Virus record (IMG/VR): IMGVR_UViG_3300031974_005302 | Coordinates: 1-49,427 of that record | Source: a virus | Length of the DNA stretch: 49,427 bases | Direction: 5' to 3' (one strand) | Shown here: piece by piece, positions 41,980 to 49,427 of the stretch | Layout: every line of letters begins with the position of its first letter | Position numbering within the stretch: position 1 is the stretch's first letter | Made by a program: the position numbers and the translations under genes | Notes under the pieces: generated by a model | Databases searched by the model: none | The model's input: the letters and a program-made list of their open reading frames with translations, nothing else | What the model was told of the DNA's origin: nothing

Positions 41980-44730
41980 ATGTATTTTAAAGTATATGAA
42001 GCTGTAAATGCGAACTTGCTCGGATTAAACAAAGACGAGAGAAGATCGGGAAACTATCAGCTTCATCCTCTAATAAGAGATGATTGGAAATCAGTCGATA
42101 AATATAGAGATCTGCAAGGTAATGTTCCAGCGTTAACAACCAATGCTAATGGGGATCTGATAGTTGATGAGCGCGTGGCTGTTGACGATTCGTCATTCTT
42201 TAGGCCCTTTGTTGGCGCAACCTATACTCAAACGGGTGGCAACAATTCTTTTGATACAATCACCATAACCTTTAAAGCAGAAAACTATCTTTTAGATTGG
42301 AATGAGGGGAACATCAATAATGTTCCTGCAATGGAGAACCTTTTAGAACAAAATAATCCCAACGGTCCTTTCGCTGGAATTCCTTATTTTGAAAAGTTTT
42401 TTAATGTAAACGTCCCGCCGACTGAGGATGATATACCATATGGATTGCTGACAACAGATGCGAGAATGGCGGGCGCCACCAGAAATATTAAGCCCATAAT
42501 GCAACAAGACTGGACTTCCGGTCTTAAGCCCGCCAATCGAATTTTTAATCACAAATTCAATTATCGTTACTATGATCGAACATTAGAGCAGTCTGAATAC
42601 AATATTGAGATAGAATCAATTTACAATTTGTTTTTAGATACAGACCCTGATTATGAATCGGCTATTTCTGATGTATCTGAAGTTTTAATACCAAACTTCT
42701 ATCACATTGAAACATCAATCAGCACAGCAGAAAATGATGGTTCTGTGATACCGGCATACAATGTATTTGACAATGCACAAATTAATAATGAAGATTACAT
42801 TAATGTTCTATTAGGTAGTTTAAGTTCTTCGAACATAGCTGAGAACGATTCAACCTCTCAGGGTTTCCTACAGTTCTATTGCAACAATATAAACAACTTA
42901 TCTCCAAACTACAAAACATATTTTGGAAACGTCGCGGTCTTATCGCACGATGTGGCAGATGGGATTTTAAATGTCATTAATGGAACGATAAGAGACGATA
43001 GAGGAACTAGCACAGAGCAGGACGATTTCTATGCTATTGAAACCTACCCGTTCTATAACAAGATAACAATCCCATATATCAACCAATGGGCTGGAAATCC
43101 TATTATAGAAGCATTGGTAATCAGTAGTGTTTTGGGGCTTGAATGGACACAGTATTTTATTACCTTATTGGAACTGTTAATTATCAAAGAATATAAATTG
43201 ACTGAGGATGGTTCAAACACACCGGCTACTTCCCTACCTTTTGTGATATACGATACCAATGATGGAAACAAAGTCGTCTCTCAAAGTCAAAATGTGGACT
43301 TGGCGATAAGAGTGGAAGATGTGTTAAATGCGTTGATAGATCAAGATACAAGCAATAGCTTGTATCAAGATATAGAGTTCATATTTTCAGACGGAATTGA
43401 TTATTTTACTGGTGATGGCTTGCCGCAGTCCGGTGCATCATTCATACAGAATTATGGCGATCCAAGTGCAGCTGATAGTTTTTTTAATAACTTTTCTCAA
43501 TGGTATGACGATCTCAATCCTGCTCAATTGAATGCCGCTAAAAACATCTTTGGCTTATTTAGAAACGGAGTGTTGTCCTCCGGGGAAAATTTCGAAAATA
43601 TATATCGCAGTACAGAAGACAATAGCTCAAATCACCAAGACACTCCCATAATGTACATGGTTGAGAAGAGAGCGATACCAGTTGGGCAATTATCAGTTGA
43701 TGCAAATGATCCTAGCACAGTGGTGCAACGGCTATTCTTTGGCAGAGACATAACTGGCGGCGAAAAAGGAATTACTTACTACGACACACAGATCAAGTAT
43801 GGTGTTCGGTATCAATACGATATCAAACAAATTAGATTGGTTGTTGGCGAACAATATTATTATCACGACTATGTGTCGATTACCAACTCTGGCTCTATTC
43901 ACCAGGGTCGTGCAATAGGCAATGCCCTAGGATTTTATGCGGAAGAAAATGTTGATATTACATCAACTCAGACATTCCAAATTGCTAACAACTTAGAAGA
44001 CGTAAATGGGTTTACTTACTTACCAGAAGATGAGGAAACACCATTTGTGGCTTGGGATGCTACACAAGTAGGATACTATGTATATAAAATCCCGCTGAGC
44101 ACAACTGGTCGCCTCGATGGCACTGCGGCGATTGGTGATATTAATGATATTTTTGGCGCGCCACCCTTCGCGCCGATTATTAGCTCAACTTGGAGCGCAA
44201 CTTACCCCCCAGCTGCATTTGATTTAAATTTGGTTTTAATAAACATCAAAGGAGGCGATGGTCTTGATGGTAATTTAGATGGCGGCGCGATTGGAGTTGC
44301 GGCTTCTGGTAGTAGCGTGTCCACCTTTGATGTAACTTTGGTCGACACCACCGGGGGTGGCGGTCCAACACCGCAGCTTACTTTAGGTGGCAGCTTTAGT
44401 CAGACAGGCGGGCAAGGCCAACAAGCAGACCCAGGCTCACCAGGGCAAAATGGTAGTGTAGAAGGTGATGAGGAGCCAATTCCACAGAGTTCCACTGGCG
44501 GCACCGGAGGTACAGGCACCGGCGGTACACAACCTGCCGCCCCTAGCACACCACCTTCGAAGACTGCAACGAACAATGATCCATTTGAAGTAGCAGCTGC
44601 TTCTGCAACAACATCCCAAACGTATCAAAATTCTTCTAGTAAAACTGCTTCTAGCAAGACTACATCTAGCAGCAGGGCTACAGCAAAGAACATAGTTCAG
44701 ACGATCAAGAGCGTAGGCGGAAGAGGGTAA
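41980..44730 (+). CDS. Large virion structural protein (916 residues) with low-complexity tail
   Basis: Residues 1 to about 770 have no recognised fold but many aromatic and Asn-rich segments (FFRPFVGATYTQTGG, YYDRTLEQSEYNIEIE, SIYNLFLDTDPDYES). From about residue 755 the composition changes to Gly-rich (GGDGLDGNLDGGAIG), then G-x-y-like GGQGQQADPGSPGQNG, GGTGGTGTGGT, and a Ser/Lys/Thr end (SSKTASSKTTSSSR). Such flexible, charged tails are used to link tail fibres or anchor appendages. A basic final segment (VQTIKSVGGRG) may bind a partner. It is followed after three bases by a FN3-containing gene. Confidence 0.68.
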   Translation: MYFKVYEAVNANLLGLNKDERRSGNYQLHPLIRDDWKSVDKYRDLQGNVPALTTNANGDLIVDERVAVDDSSFFRPFVGATYTQTGGNNSFDTITITFKAENYLLDWNEGNINNVPAMENLLEQNNPNGPFAGIPYFEKFFNVNVPPTEDDIPYGLLTTDARMAGATRNIKPIMQQDWTSGLKPANRIFNHKFNYRYYDRTLEQSEYNIEIESIYNLFLDTDPDYESAISDVSEVLIPNFYHIETSISTAENDGSVIPAYNVFDNAQINNEDYINVLLGSLSSSNIAENDSTSQGFLQFYCNNINNLSPNYKTYFGNVAVLSHDVADGILNVINGTIRDDRGTSTEQDDFYAIETYPFYNKITIPYINQWAGNPIIEALVISSVLGLEWTQYFITLLELLIIKEYKLTEDGSNTPATSLPFVIYDTNDGNKVVSQSQNVDLAIRVEDVLNALIDQDTSNSLYQDIEFIFSDGIDYFTGDGLPQSGASFIQNYGDPSAADSFFNNFSQWYDDLNPAQLNAAKNIFGLFRNGVLSSGENFENIYRSTEDNSSNHQDTPIMYMVEKRAIPVGQLSVDANDPSTVVQRLFFGRDITGGEKGITYYDTQIKYGVRYQYDIKQIRLVVGEQYYYHDYVSITNSGSIHQGRAIGNALGFYAEENVDITSTQTFQIANNLEDVNGFTYLPEDEETPFVAWDATQVGYYVYKIPLSTTGRLDGTAAIGDINDIFGAPPFAPIISSTWSATYPPAAFDLNLVLINIKGGDGLDGNLDGGAIGVAASGSSVSTFDVTLVDTTGGGGPTPQLTLGGSFSQTGGQGQQADPGSPGQNGSVEGDEEPIPQSSTGGTGGTGTGGTQPAAPSTPPSKTATNNDPFEVAAASATTSQTYQNSSSKTASSKTTSSSRATAKNIVQTIKSVGGRG
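44497..44529 (+). repeat. GC-rich imperfect 9-base repeat encoding GGT units
   Basis: The repeat GGCGGCACC / GGAGGTACA / GGCACC / GGCGGTACA occurs inside the 41980 gene and gives the Gly-Gly-Thr tract. It stands out as GC-rich against the surrounding AT-rich sequence and may be prone to copy-number change. Confidence 0.5.
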
Positions 44731-44733
44731 ACG

Positions 44734-45978
44734 ATGAGTACACTAACTAACTGGTGGTTGGACTTTGAAGAAATTTATACCAATGGTACGGTCCTTCAGG
44801 CATCGTATGGTCCTTTTGACTATGATATTAATGAGAACATTTCTGTCAACCAGTTTTTGTTTGACATAAACTCTAAATTCATTCAGCGGAACGGAACAGG
44901 CGGGTATCCTCTCTATTCGATAGAAGCTAGAGTTTTTGGAGGATACTACAATAACGCTGAACCTCAAGACAATTTTGCAATTAAGTACACAATATCTGTG
45001 CTTTCACGAGGCTCTTTGTATGGCGGCTTAAGTGAATACAAAATATCTTTTAGAAACGGTCCGCATGGTTTTAATGTGCCAGTGTATGCCAATGATGCTC
45101 CAGTCCCACGTGGCGAGATTACAATTAAGACCGATATGGATACACGCGCCGCAGTTATTCCTTATTCGTCACACGTTAATACGATACTGGATAAGCCACC
45201 GGTCCCACCAGACTTTAGGATTGTTCCATACAGCGGTGTTAGTAACCGTTTGTTGTTGCTCCTTAACTCTAGTACGGGAGAGTTTGACGCAACGCCGGTT
45301 TTGATAAAAGAAAGTGATTTAGAATCAGTTGTAAATCAGTATGTTGCGCAGACAAATAATCCAATTACTATTGAAGATGCGCAGGAAAAAATTAATAATC
45401 GGACTTTAAAAATAACTTACAAGAACGATGACCCTATTGATCGATATGAAATTTTTAGAACAACAACTAAACCAAATTCGTATGCAGATTTTGCCTTGGC
45501 GGAAGCGCCTTACCAAACAGTTAGTGGCAGAATCACAATAGACAAAAGAGCGTCAGGCGCACATTTAATTGATGATGTTCGTCCAAACACTAAATATTAT
45601 TATTGCGTAAGAGCAATTGATGTACATAACAATTTCTCAAATCCAACCCACGTTTTTGAGGCAGAACTTGTTGATAACGAGGGTCAAATTTATTTGATTT
45701 TAAAAACTATTTATTTTGAAGAAAAATTAGAAAGTTCTCAAACAAAGGCCGGCAGAAGATATATTTATATTGAGCCTTCATTACGAAACGTTGCTTACAA
45801 TGCTTCAATTGACCCAGAACAGTCATCCAACCAAGCACCTTCTAATAACATTCTTGGGCCCGAAGGTGACGCTGATTGCTGGGATAAGACTTTAAAAATT
45901 AGAGTAACAAGCAAAAAGACAGGCAGAAAAGTAGACTTAAACGTCACATTCAAAAACACTGGAGTTGTAACTCCATAG
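44734..45978 (+). CDS. Virion structural protein with fibronectin type III-like domain
   Basis: 414 residues. The N-terminal 200 residues are beta-rich (LTNWWLDFEEIYTNG, RVFGGYYNNAE). Residues about 215-312 follow a fibronectin type III pattern: TLKITYKNDDPIDRYEIFRTTTKP, then RASGAHLIDDVRPNTKYYYCVRAIDVHNNFSNPT, with the typical Y-x-x-x-V-R-A-x-D near its end. FN3-like domains in tail proteins mediate weak binding to cell-surface sugars or proteins. The gene ends with a GGAGTT/AACTCC inverted repeat overlapping its stop region, followed by a promoter-like gap. Function as a tail appendage is inferred from location. Confidence 0.75.
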   Translation: MSTLTNWWLDFEEIYTNGTVLQASYGPFDYDINENISVNQFLFDINSKFIQRNGTGGYPLYSIEARVFGGYYNNAEPQDNFAIKYTISVLSRGSLYGGLSEYKISFRNGPHGFNVPVYANDAPVPRGEITIKTDMDTRAAVIPYSSHVNTILDKPPVPPDFRIVPYSGVSNRLLLLLNSSTGEFDATPVLIKESDLESVVNQYVAQTNNPITIEDAQEKINNRTLKITYKNDDPIDRYEIFRTTTKPNSYADFALAEAPYQTVSGRITIDKRASGAHLIDDVRPNTKYYYCVRAIDVHNNFSNPTHVFEAELVDNEGQIYLILKTIYFEEKLESSQTKAGRRYIYIEPSLRNVAYNASIDPEQSSNQAPSNNILGPEGDADCWDKTLKIRVTSKKTGRKVDLNVTFKNTGVVTP

Positions 45979-45990
45979 GATTTATTTAAA
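45960..45990 (+). terminator. Weak candidate terminator hairpin at end of the FN3 gene
   Basis: TGGAGT-TGTA-ACTCCA forms a six-pair stem with a four-base loop at 45960-45975, followed by a T-rich run (TTTATTT, 45981-45987) interrupted by AGGA. The stem is short and the run of T is imperfect, so partial termination at most is likely. Confidence 0.25.
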
Positions 45991-45995
45991 ACAAA

Positions 45996-46006
45996 CAACT
46001 ATTTAA
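45996..46006 (+). repeat. Intergenic 11-mer CAACTATTTAA, copy 2
   Basis: Identical to 25925-25935. It lies 18 bases before the ATG at 46025, with TTTAAATA overlapping at 46002-46009. See the gp25 copy for the shared context. Confidence 0.45.
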
Positions 46007-46009
46007 ATA
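46002..46009 (+). promoter_or_regulatory. Candidate T4-type late promoter (TTTAAATA)
   Basis: TTTAAATA differs in one base from TATAAATA. It lies before GAGAGG and the start of the protein at 46025, after the weak hairpin that closes the FN3 gene. A chance AT-rich match cannot be excluded. Confidence 0.33.
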
Positions 46010-46024
46010 ACGAGAGGTAAACAC

Positions 46025-46984
46025 ATGGGATTTCTAGACAATTCAGGCGACATTATATTGGACGCCGTTCTAACAGACACAGGCAGAATGCGACTAGCTA
46101 AAGGTGATGGTACCTTTAGAATTTCTAAGTTCGCTCTAGGTGATGATGAGATTGATTACGGTCTCTACGATAAGAACAACACCAGTGGTTCTGCTTACTA
46201 CGATATTACTATTCTTCAGTCCCCAGTTCTAGAAGCATTTACAAACAATACCTCTCTTATGAAGTCTAAGCTTTTGACTGTTAACAGAAACGACCTACTT
46301 TACTTACCGGTAGTTAAGTTGTTCACAACAGCAGGACAGGGCTCAGCGAAGCACTCTTCTGGAACATTCGTCATCCCGGTAGATAAAACCACAGTTGACA
46401 ACCTAGGAACTCTATCCGAGGGCATCCTAAATGGTTACAAGCCTAACGATGACATATCCCACATCGCAACAGACCAGGGGCTAGATACAACTGAGGTCTC
46501 CAACGAAGAAACACTAGCAAGAGATTTGATTGAAACTCAATACATTGTCGAGCTTGATAATCGGTTGGGGCAAATATTCCCGCCTCCGTCATCACCGACA
46601 GCAACTAATACTAGACTAAGTACGGATACAGCTATCCCAGGAGCTACTCCATCTTTTATAGATGATGACAGCATTGCTTCTTACTTCTTTAACTTGACTG
46701 CCGGAACAGGCTACGTAACTAACCTGGGTGGAACAACCGAATCTTCAGTTGCCGGCCCGAGAGGAACTAGGTTCCAGTTTAGAATTGGATCTTCGCTGGA
46801 TCTGAGAACAAGTGATTTCTTGTTTACTCAGATAGGCTCCTTGGCTACCACGACTTTCTCTAATCCATCGGGGAATGACTTATCAGCAAATCAGTGGAGA
46901 TTTATTGATTCAACAGTTCGCGTAACAGGTGTTAACACAGGATATCGTGTAGATGTCCCAATTAGATTTATTAAATCGGTATAG
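46025..46984 (+). CDS. Virion structural protein with 'GDDEIDY' N-terminal domain
   Basis: 319 residues. The N-terminus (DIILDAVLTDTGRMRLAKGDGTFRISKFALGDDEIDYG) shows the same pattern as the 38172 protein and is followed by ILQSPVLEAFTNNTSLMKSKLL, another conserved element. The middle is beta-rich with Ser/Thr-rich loops; the end (VRVTGVNTGYRVDVPIRFIKS) is a strand-like tail. This N-terminal pattern is common, by impression, in structural proteins of T4-like marine phages. It opens a run of three appendage-type genes after the promoter-like gap; GAGAGG is well placed before the start. Confidence 0.7.
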   Translation: MGFLDNSGDIILDAVLTDTGRMRLAKGDGTFRISKFALGDDEIDYGLYDKNNTSGSAYYDITILQSPVLEAFTNNTSLMKSKLLTVNRNDLLYLPVVKLFTTAGQGSAKHSSGTFVIPVDKTTVDNLGTLSEGILNGYKPNDDISHIATDQGLDTTEVSNEETLARDLIETQYIVELDNRLGQIFPPPSSPTATNTRLSTDTAIPGATPSFIDDDSIASYFFNLTAGTGYVTNLGGTTESSVAGPRGTRFQFRIGSSLDLRTSDFLFTQIGSLATTTFSNPSGNDLSANQWRFIDSTVRVTGVNTGYRVDVPIRFIKSV

Positions 46985-46993
46985 GAATAAAAA

Positions 46994-48055
46994 ATGGCTA
47001 CAACATTCAAGACTTTAAATGCAAAAGATGTAATTTCTACAAGGAACCTTCTTCACGAGGCCATTCCTATTACTGGGCAGATTGTATCTGGAACTTATGC
47101 AGACGAAAACATTAAGAACTTTTCTCATGGTATCTTCCAGTCTGTTTATGATTACCCTTATCTAAGTTCTTCTGCCAACCACATTTTTGATCTAACAGCT
47201 GGTTATACAAGCGTGTCTGGCCTTTCGGGCGCCGCTTCATCCCAAAATGACAAAAAGATCAATATCTACAATCAGATGGCTCAGGTCCTTGTTGGGTTTG
47301 ATGAAAACAATGATGTTAGACAATTTGATGAAGACGGTAATCTAACTGATGGCGGAACAAAAATTAATGAAGCTTATGTGGTTAATTTTACAAGACTTCT
47401 TACTAAGGATGAGGTTAAAAAAGGATCATTTACTCTTGAATTGGGCGTAACTGGTGGTTATGCGAACCCATTTGTAGATCGAATCAAACTACGAGATACA
47501 GACGGTGTCAATTCTTATAAAGTTAATTCACCCGCTGGTGAGTATGGAATTTTGTATGCCACAAATTCCGAGAATGTTCCACTAGATGGTATTACAGGCT
47601 CAACCCAGCAGCCTGCTGGCCTAATTTATTACCAAGCGGGTGTCGCAGTTGTTACGGCATCAGTATTCTCAGGTCTTCTTAGTGCCAGTGCTGAAATGAA
47701 TTCTTCCGGAGAAGATGTTGATGCTGTCCTCACTGGGTCGACAATTCAAGTTAACTGCAATGAGTTTAGGCATAGAATTTATGATCTATCCTTCAATAAC
47801 TCAGTTGAATTGAATTCGACAATATATTTCTGCCGTGCTAATCATAATGAGTTTAATTATTCGGCAAACCCAACATATTTAAGTGCCAGTAAGTTAGTTG
47901 TCAAGAATGACTCTGCTGATGTTCCGGTGTCTTATGCTACCACTGTTGGGCTATACTCGCCAGACAATGAACTAATGGCTGTTGCTAAGTTGTCGGAGCC
48001 TCTTAAAAAGGATCCAACAACAGAGTTTACAGTTCGCGTAAGATTAGATTACTAA
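46994..48055 (+). CDS. Virion structural protein, paralogue of the 48074 protein
   Basis: 353 residues. The first residues FKTLNAKDVISTRNLLHEA and IVSGTYADEN, and the last 70, NEFNYSANPTYL, YATTVGLYSPDNELMAVAKL, PLKKDPTTEFTVRVRLDY, match the 48074 protein (FYKFNRNDVF, SGSAYYNN; GELNHSNNPSFL, YISKIGIYDEDKNLIGIAKV, PVKKTAERDFTFKIKLDI). The middle differs. The two are therefore likely duplicates that diverged in the centre, as receptor-binding or fibre proteins do. AGGAATAAAAA precedes the start. No enzymatic motif was seen. Confidence 0.7.
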   Translation: MATTFKTLNAKDVISTRNLLHEAIPITGQIVSGTYADENIKNFSHGIFQSVYDYPYLSSSANHIFDLTAGYTSVSGLSGAASSQNDKKINIYNQMAQVLVGFDENNDVRQFDEDGNLTDGGTKINEAYVVNFTRLLTKDEVKKGSFTLELGVTGGYANPFVDRIKLRDTDGVNSYKVNSPAGEYGILYATNSENVPLDGITGSTQQPAGLIYYQAGVAVVTASVFSGLLSASAEMNSSGEDVDAVLTGSTIQVNCNEFRHRIYDLSFNNSVELNSTIYFCRANHNEFNYSANPTYLSASKLVVKNDSADVPVSYATTVGLYSPDNELMAVAKLSEPLKKDPTTEFTVRVRLDY

Positions 48056-48073
48056 TAATGTTATGGGCGTTAA

Positions 48074-49351
48074 ATGTCTTTTTACAAGTTTAACAGGAAC
48101 GACGTATTTACCAATACTCTAAAATTATTTCCAGAAGTTAAATTTGTAATTTATAGCGGTTCAGCTTACTACAACAACACGCCCAACATTTCCGGTGCGT
48201 ATGCAGACCCGATCAGATTAACTGACGCTGGCAATGTTTCTTTATATGAACTAAATGTTGATCGCGTTGATTCTTCAACAGGCAAAACAATTGGCCCTGA
48301 CGGCATCGAAGATCGCGGGATTATATATCCTTGGATTGTCAAGGACGGTTCGCGACTAAATTTTAGAACTAGCACATCTGAAGCCTTTAATCTAAAAGAC
48401 CCAGGAGATGTTATCACGGGCAGTCTTTATCCTTATACAGCTTCAATATCAAAAGAGTTCTACTCAGCAACAGATGCTAGATTTGTATCAGCCGTTATAG
48501 GCCAGTCTGCAACAGGACCTACAATTACTAGTAATGGATCTATATCAAATATCCGAGCGCTGAAAACCACGATTAACTACTACAGGAATATATCACCTCA
48601 TTTTGAATATTCATCCTCAGTTGATTCGGTAACTGCTGGAATACACAATAGAGATTTTGATAGTTCTTCATTGGGCTTGGTTTCTATGCCAAGTATATTC
48701 TACGGTAGCCAAATAAAGAAAGGCTCTGTAAACCTAGAGTTTTATTACACTGGATCTCTTATTGCCCGGGCCCAAGATACTAAAAGAAATGGAGAGCTAA
48801 TACAAACATATGGCGATTCATCCCTGACAGATACAGTTGTAGGTTTGGTGCTTTACAATGAGGGCTTTATTATTCTAACAAGCTCGGCAGATCTCTCGGT
48901 AAATCAGGATTACTATACTAGCTCAGTTGGCTTAAGCACTGCAAACTGGACTTATTTTGGGCAATCTATCTCAGGATCAATAACGGCTCCTAGCTCTGCT
49001 TTTAATATGGTGATGAGTGGTACGACTAATACGCAAGTCCTAACCATGTTTGCAAACGCCCCTAAAGGCGAACTAAACCACTCCAATAATCCATCGTTCT
49101 TAACTAACGGCGCCGAGACTTTAATATCTACTGGATCGCTTGGATACATAGAAAGCGATACAATTGAAGTTAAGAACATTGTTAGTTCGTCCTATCCCGA
49201 CCCAACCGGATCATTCGAGAAAACAACATACATCTCAAAGATCGGTATCTACGATGAAGACAAAAACCTTATCGGTATCGCTAAGGTCGCAACACCAGTA
49301 AAGAAAACCGCAGAGCGAGACTTCACATTTAAGATCAAGCTTGACATCTGA
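48074..49351 (+). CDS. Virion structural protein, paralogue of the 46994 protein
   Basis: 425 residues. The C-terminal 80 residues match the 46994 protein (N-x-S-x-N-P-x-[YF]-L, then a Y-x-x-x-[IV]-G-[IL]-Y strand, L-[IM]-x-[IV]-A-K-x-x-x-P-[LV]-K-K and a final F-T-x-[RK]-[IV]-[RK]-L-D). It is longer because of an inserted Ser/Thr/Tyr-rich beta segment between about residues 130 and 330 (INYYRNISPHFEYSSSVDS, LEFYYTGSLI). It probably forms a fibre or decoration on the baseplate. It has only a weak ribosome binding site (GGGCG), six bases before the start, and ends 12 bases before the RuvC-like gene. Confidence 0.7.
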   Translation: MSFYKFNRNDVFTNTLKLFPEVKFVIYSGSAYYNNTPNISGAYADPIRLTDAGNVSLYELNVDRVDSSTGKTIGPDGIEDRGIIYPWIVKDGSRLNFRTSTSEAFNLKDPGDVITGSLYPYTASISKEFYSATDARFVSAVIGQSATGPTITSNGSISNIRALKTTINYYRNISPHFEYSSSVDSVTAGIHNRDFDSSSLGLVSMPSIFYGSQIKKGSVNLEFYYTGSLIARAQDTKRNGELIQTYGDSSLTDTVVGLVLYNEGFIILTSSADLSVNQDYYTSSVGLSTANWTYFGQSISGSITAPSSAFNMVMSGTTNTQVLTMFANAPKGELNHSNNPSFLTNGAETLISTGSLGYIESDTIEVKNIVSSSYPDPTGSFEKTTYISKIGIYDEDKNLIGIAKVATPVKKTAERDFTFKIKLDI

Positions 49352-49363
49352 TATTATTCGGAT

Positions 49364-49427
49364 ATGATTTTAGGACTTGACATCTCAACCAGTATTACTG
49401 GCTTAACAATATTAGACCCCGAAACTG
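49364..49427 (+). CDS. RuvC-like Holliday-junction resolvase, N-terminal fragment
   Basis: Only the first 21 codons are in the window. MILGLDISTSITGLTILD carries the RNase H-fold first strand with catalytic-type Asp (GLDxSTxxTG), as in RuvC-like resolvases and related phage proteins. The family cuts Holliday junctions, which would help resolve replication forks or trim branched DNA before packaging. CGGA lies before the ATG. The fragment is too short to exclude another RNase H-fold enzyme. Confidence 0.6.
   Translation, partial: MILGLDISTSITGLTILDPET

Noticed and set aside
1-49427. tRNA genes, CRISPR array, prophage attachment site, insertion sequence
   Set aside because: No cloverleaf-like intergenic sequence, no regularly spaced repeats, no integrase or transposase and no gap wide enough to hold them.

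Overview
The window reads as part of the late half of a tailed-phage genome of the T4-like (myovirus) type, probably marine. Support for this: every convincing gene is on the + strand; genes are packed end to end with ATGA/TAATG stop-start overlaps and no gap above about 50 bases; recognisable T4-like proteins occur (gp25-type and gp6-type baseplate wedge proteins, a gp55-like late sigma factor, a baseplate hub with a lytic domain); several virion proteins are very large (2823, 1597, 941 and 916 residues); and composition is AT-rich by eye. The host cannot be read from the sequence. No tRNA, rRNA, CRISPR array, integrase or insertion sequence was seen.

Layout. (1) 1-1321: a metallopeptidase-like protein cut by the window edge, and a RecB/Cas4-type nuclease with a probable Fe-S cysteine set. 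(2) 1330-16892: about 15 kb of glycan genes. It holds six glycosyltransferase-type proteins (one a GT4-like/GT2 fusion), a double methyltransferase, a kinase-methyltransferase fusion, a third methyltransferase, a FlaA1/CapD-type dehydratase, a PIG-L/LmbE deacetylase, a WbqC-like protein, a UDP-hexose-4-epimerase-like enzyme, and the GDP-L-fucose pair (GDP-fucose synthase and GDP-mannose 4,6-dehydratase), plus one unrelated-looking 104-residue protein. (3) 16908-18802: five small genes, including an FmdB-type zinc ribbon and a one-helix membrane protein, plus the gp55-like sigma factor. (4) 18795-49351: tail and baseplate genes: a hub with an SLT lytic transglycosylase domain, a spike-like protein, a 1597-residue unknown, gp25, gp6, a putative DNRLRE-like protein, a giant LamG protein that also carries a gpI/gp7-like KGT motif, and seven further structural-type proteins. 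(5) 49364-end: the start of a RuvC-like Holliday-junction resolvase.

How it fits together. The glycan block can make at least GDP-L-fucose from host GDP-mannose and appears able to build, methylate and perhaps phosphorylate an oligosaccharide. The product could decorate the virion or remodel the infected cell's surface; the sequence does not decide. The kinase-methyltransferase fusion resembles, in reversed domain order, the logic of WbdD, which caps O-antigen chains. The gp55-like factor would drive the late genes around it. Two intergenic sites (before gp25 and before the gene at 46025) share an exact 11-mer next to T4-late-promoter-like octamers, and may mark late transcription units.
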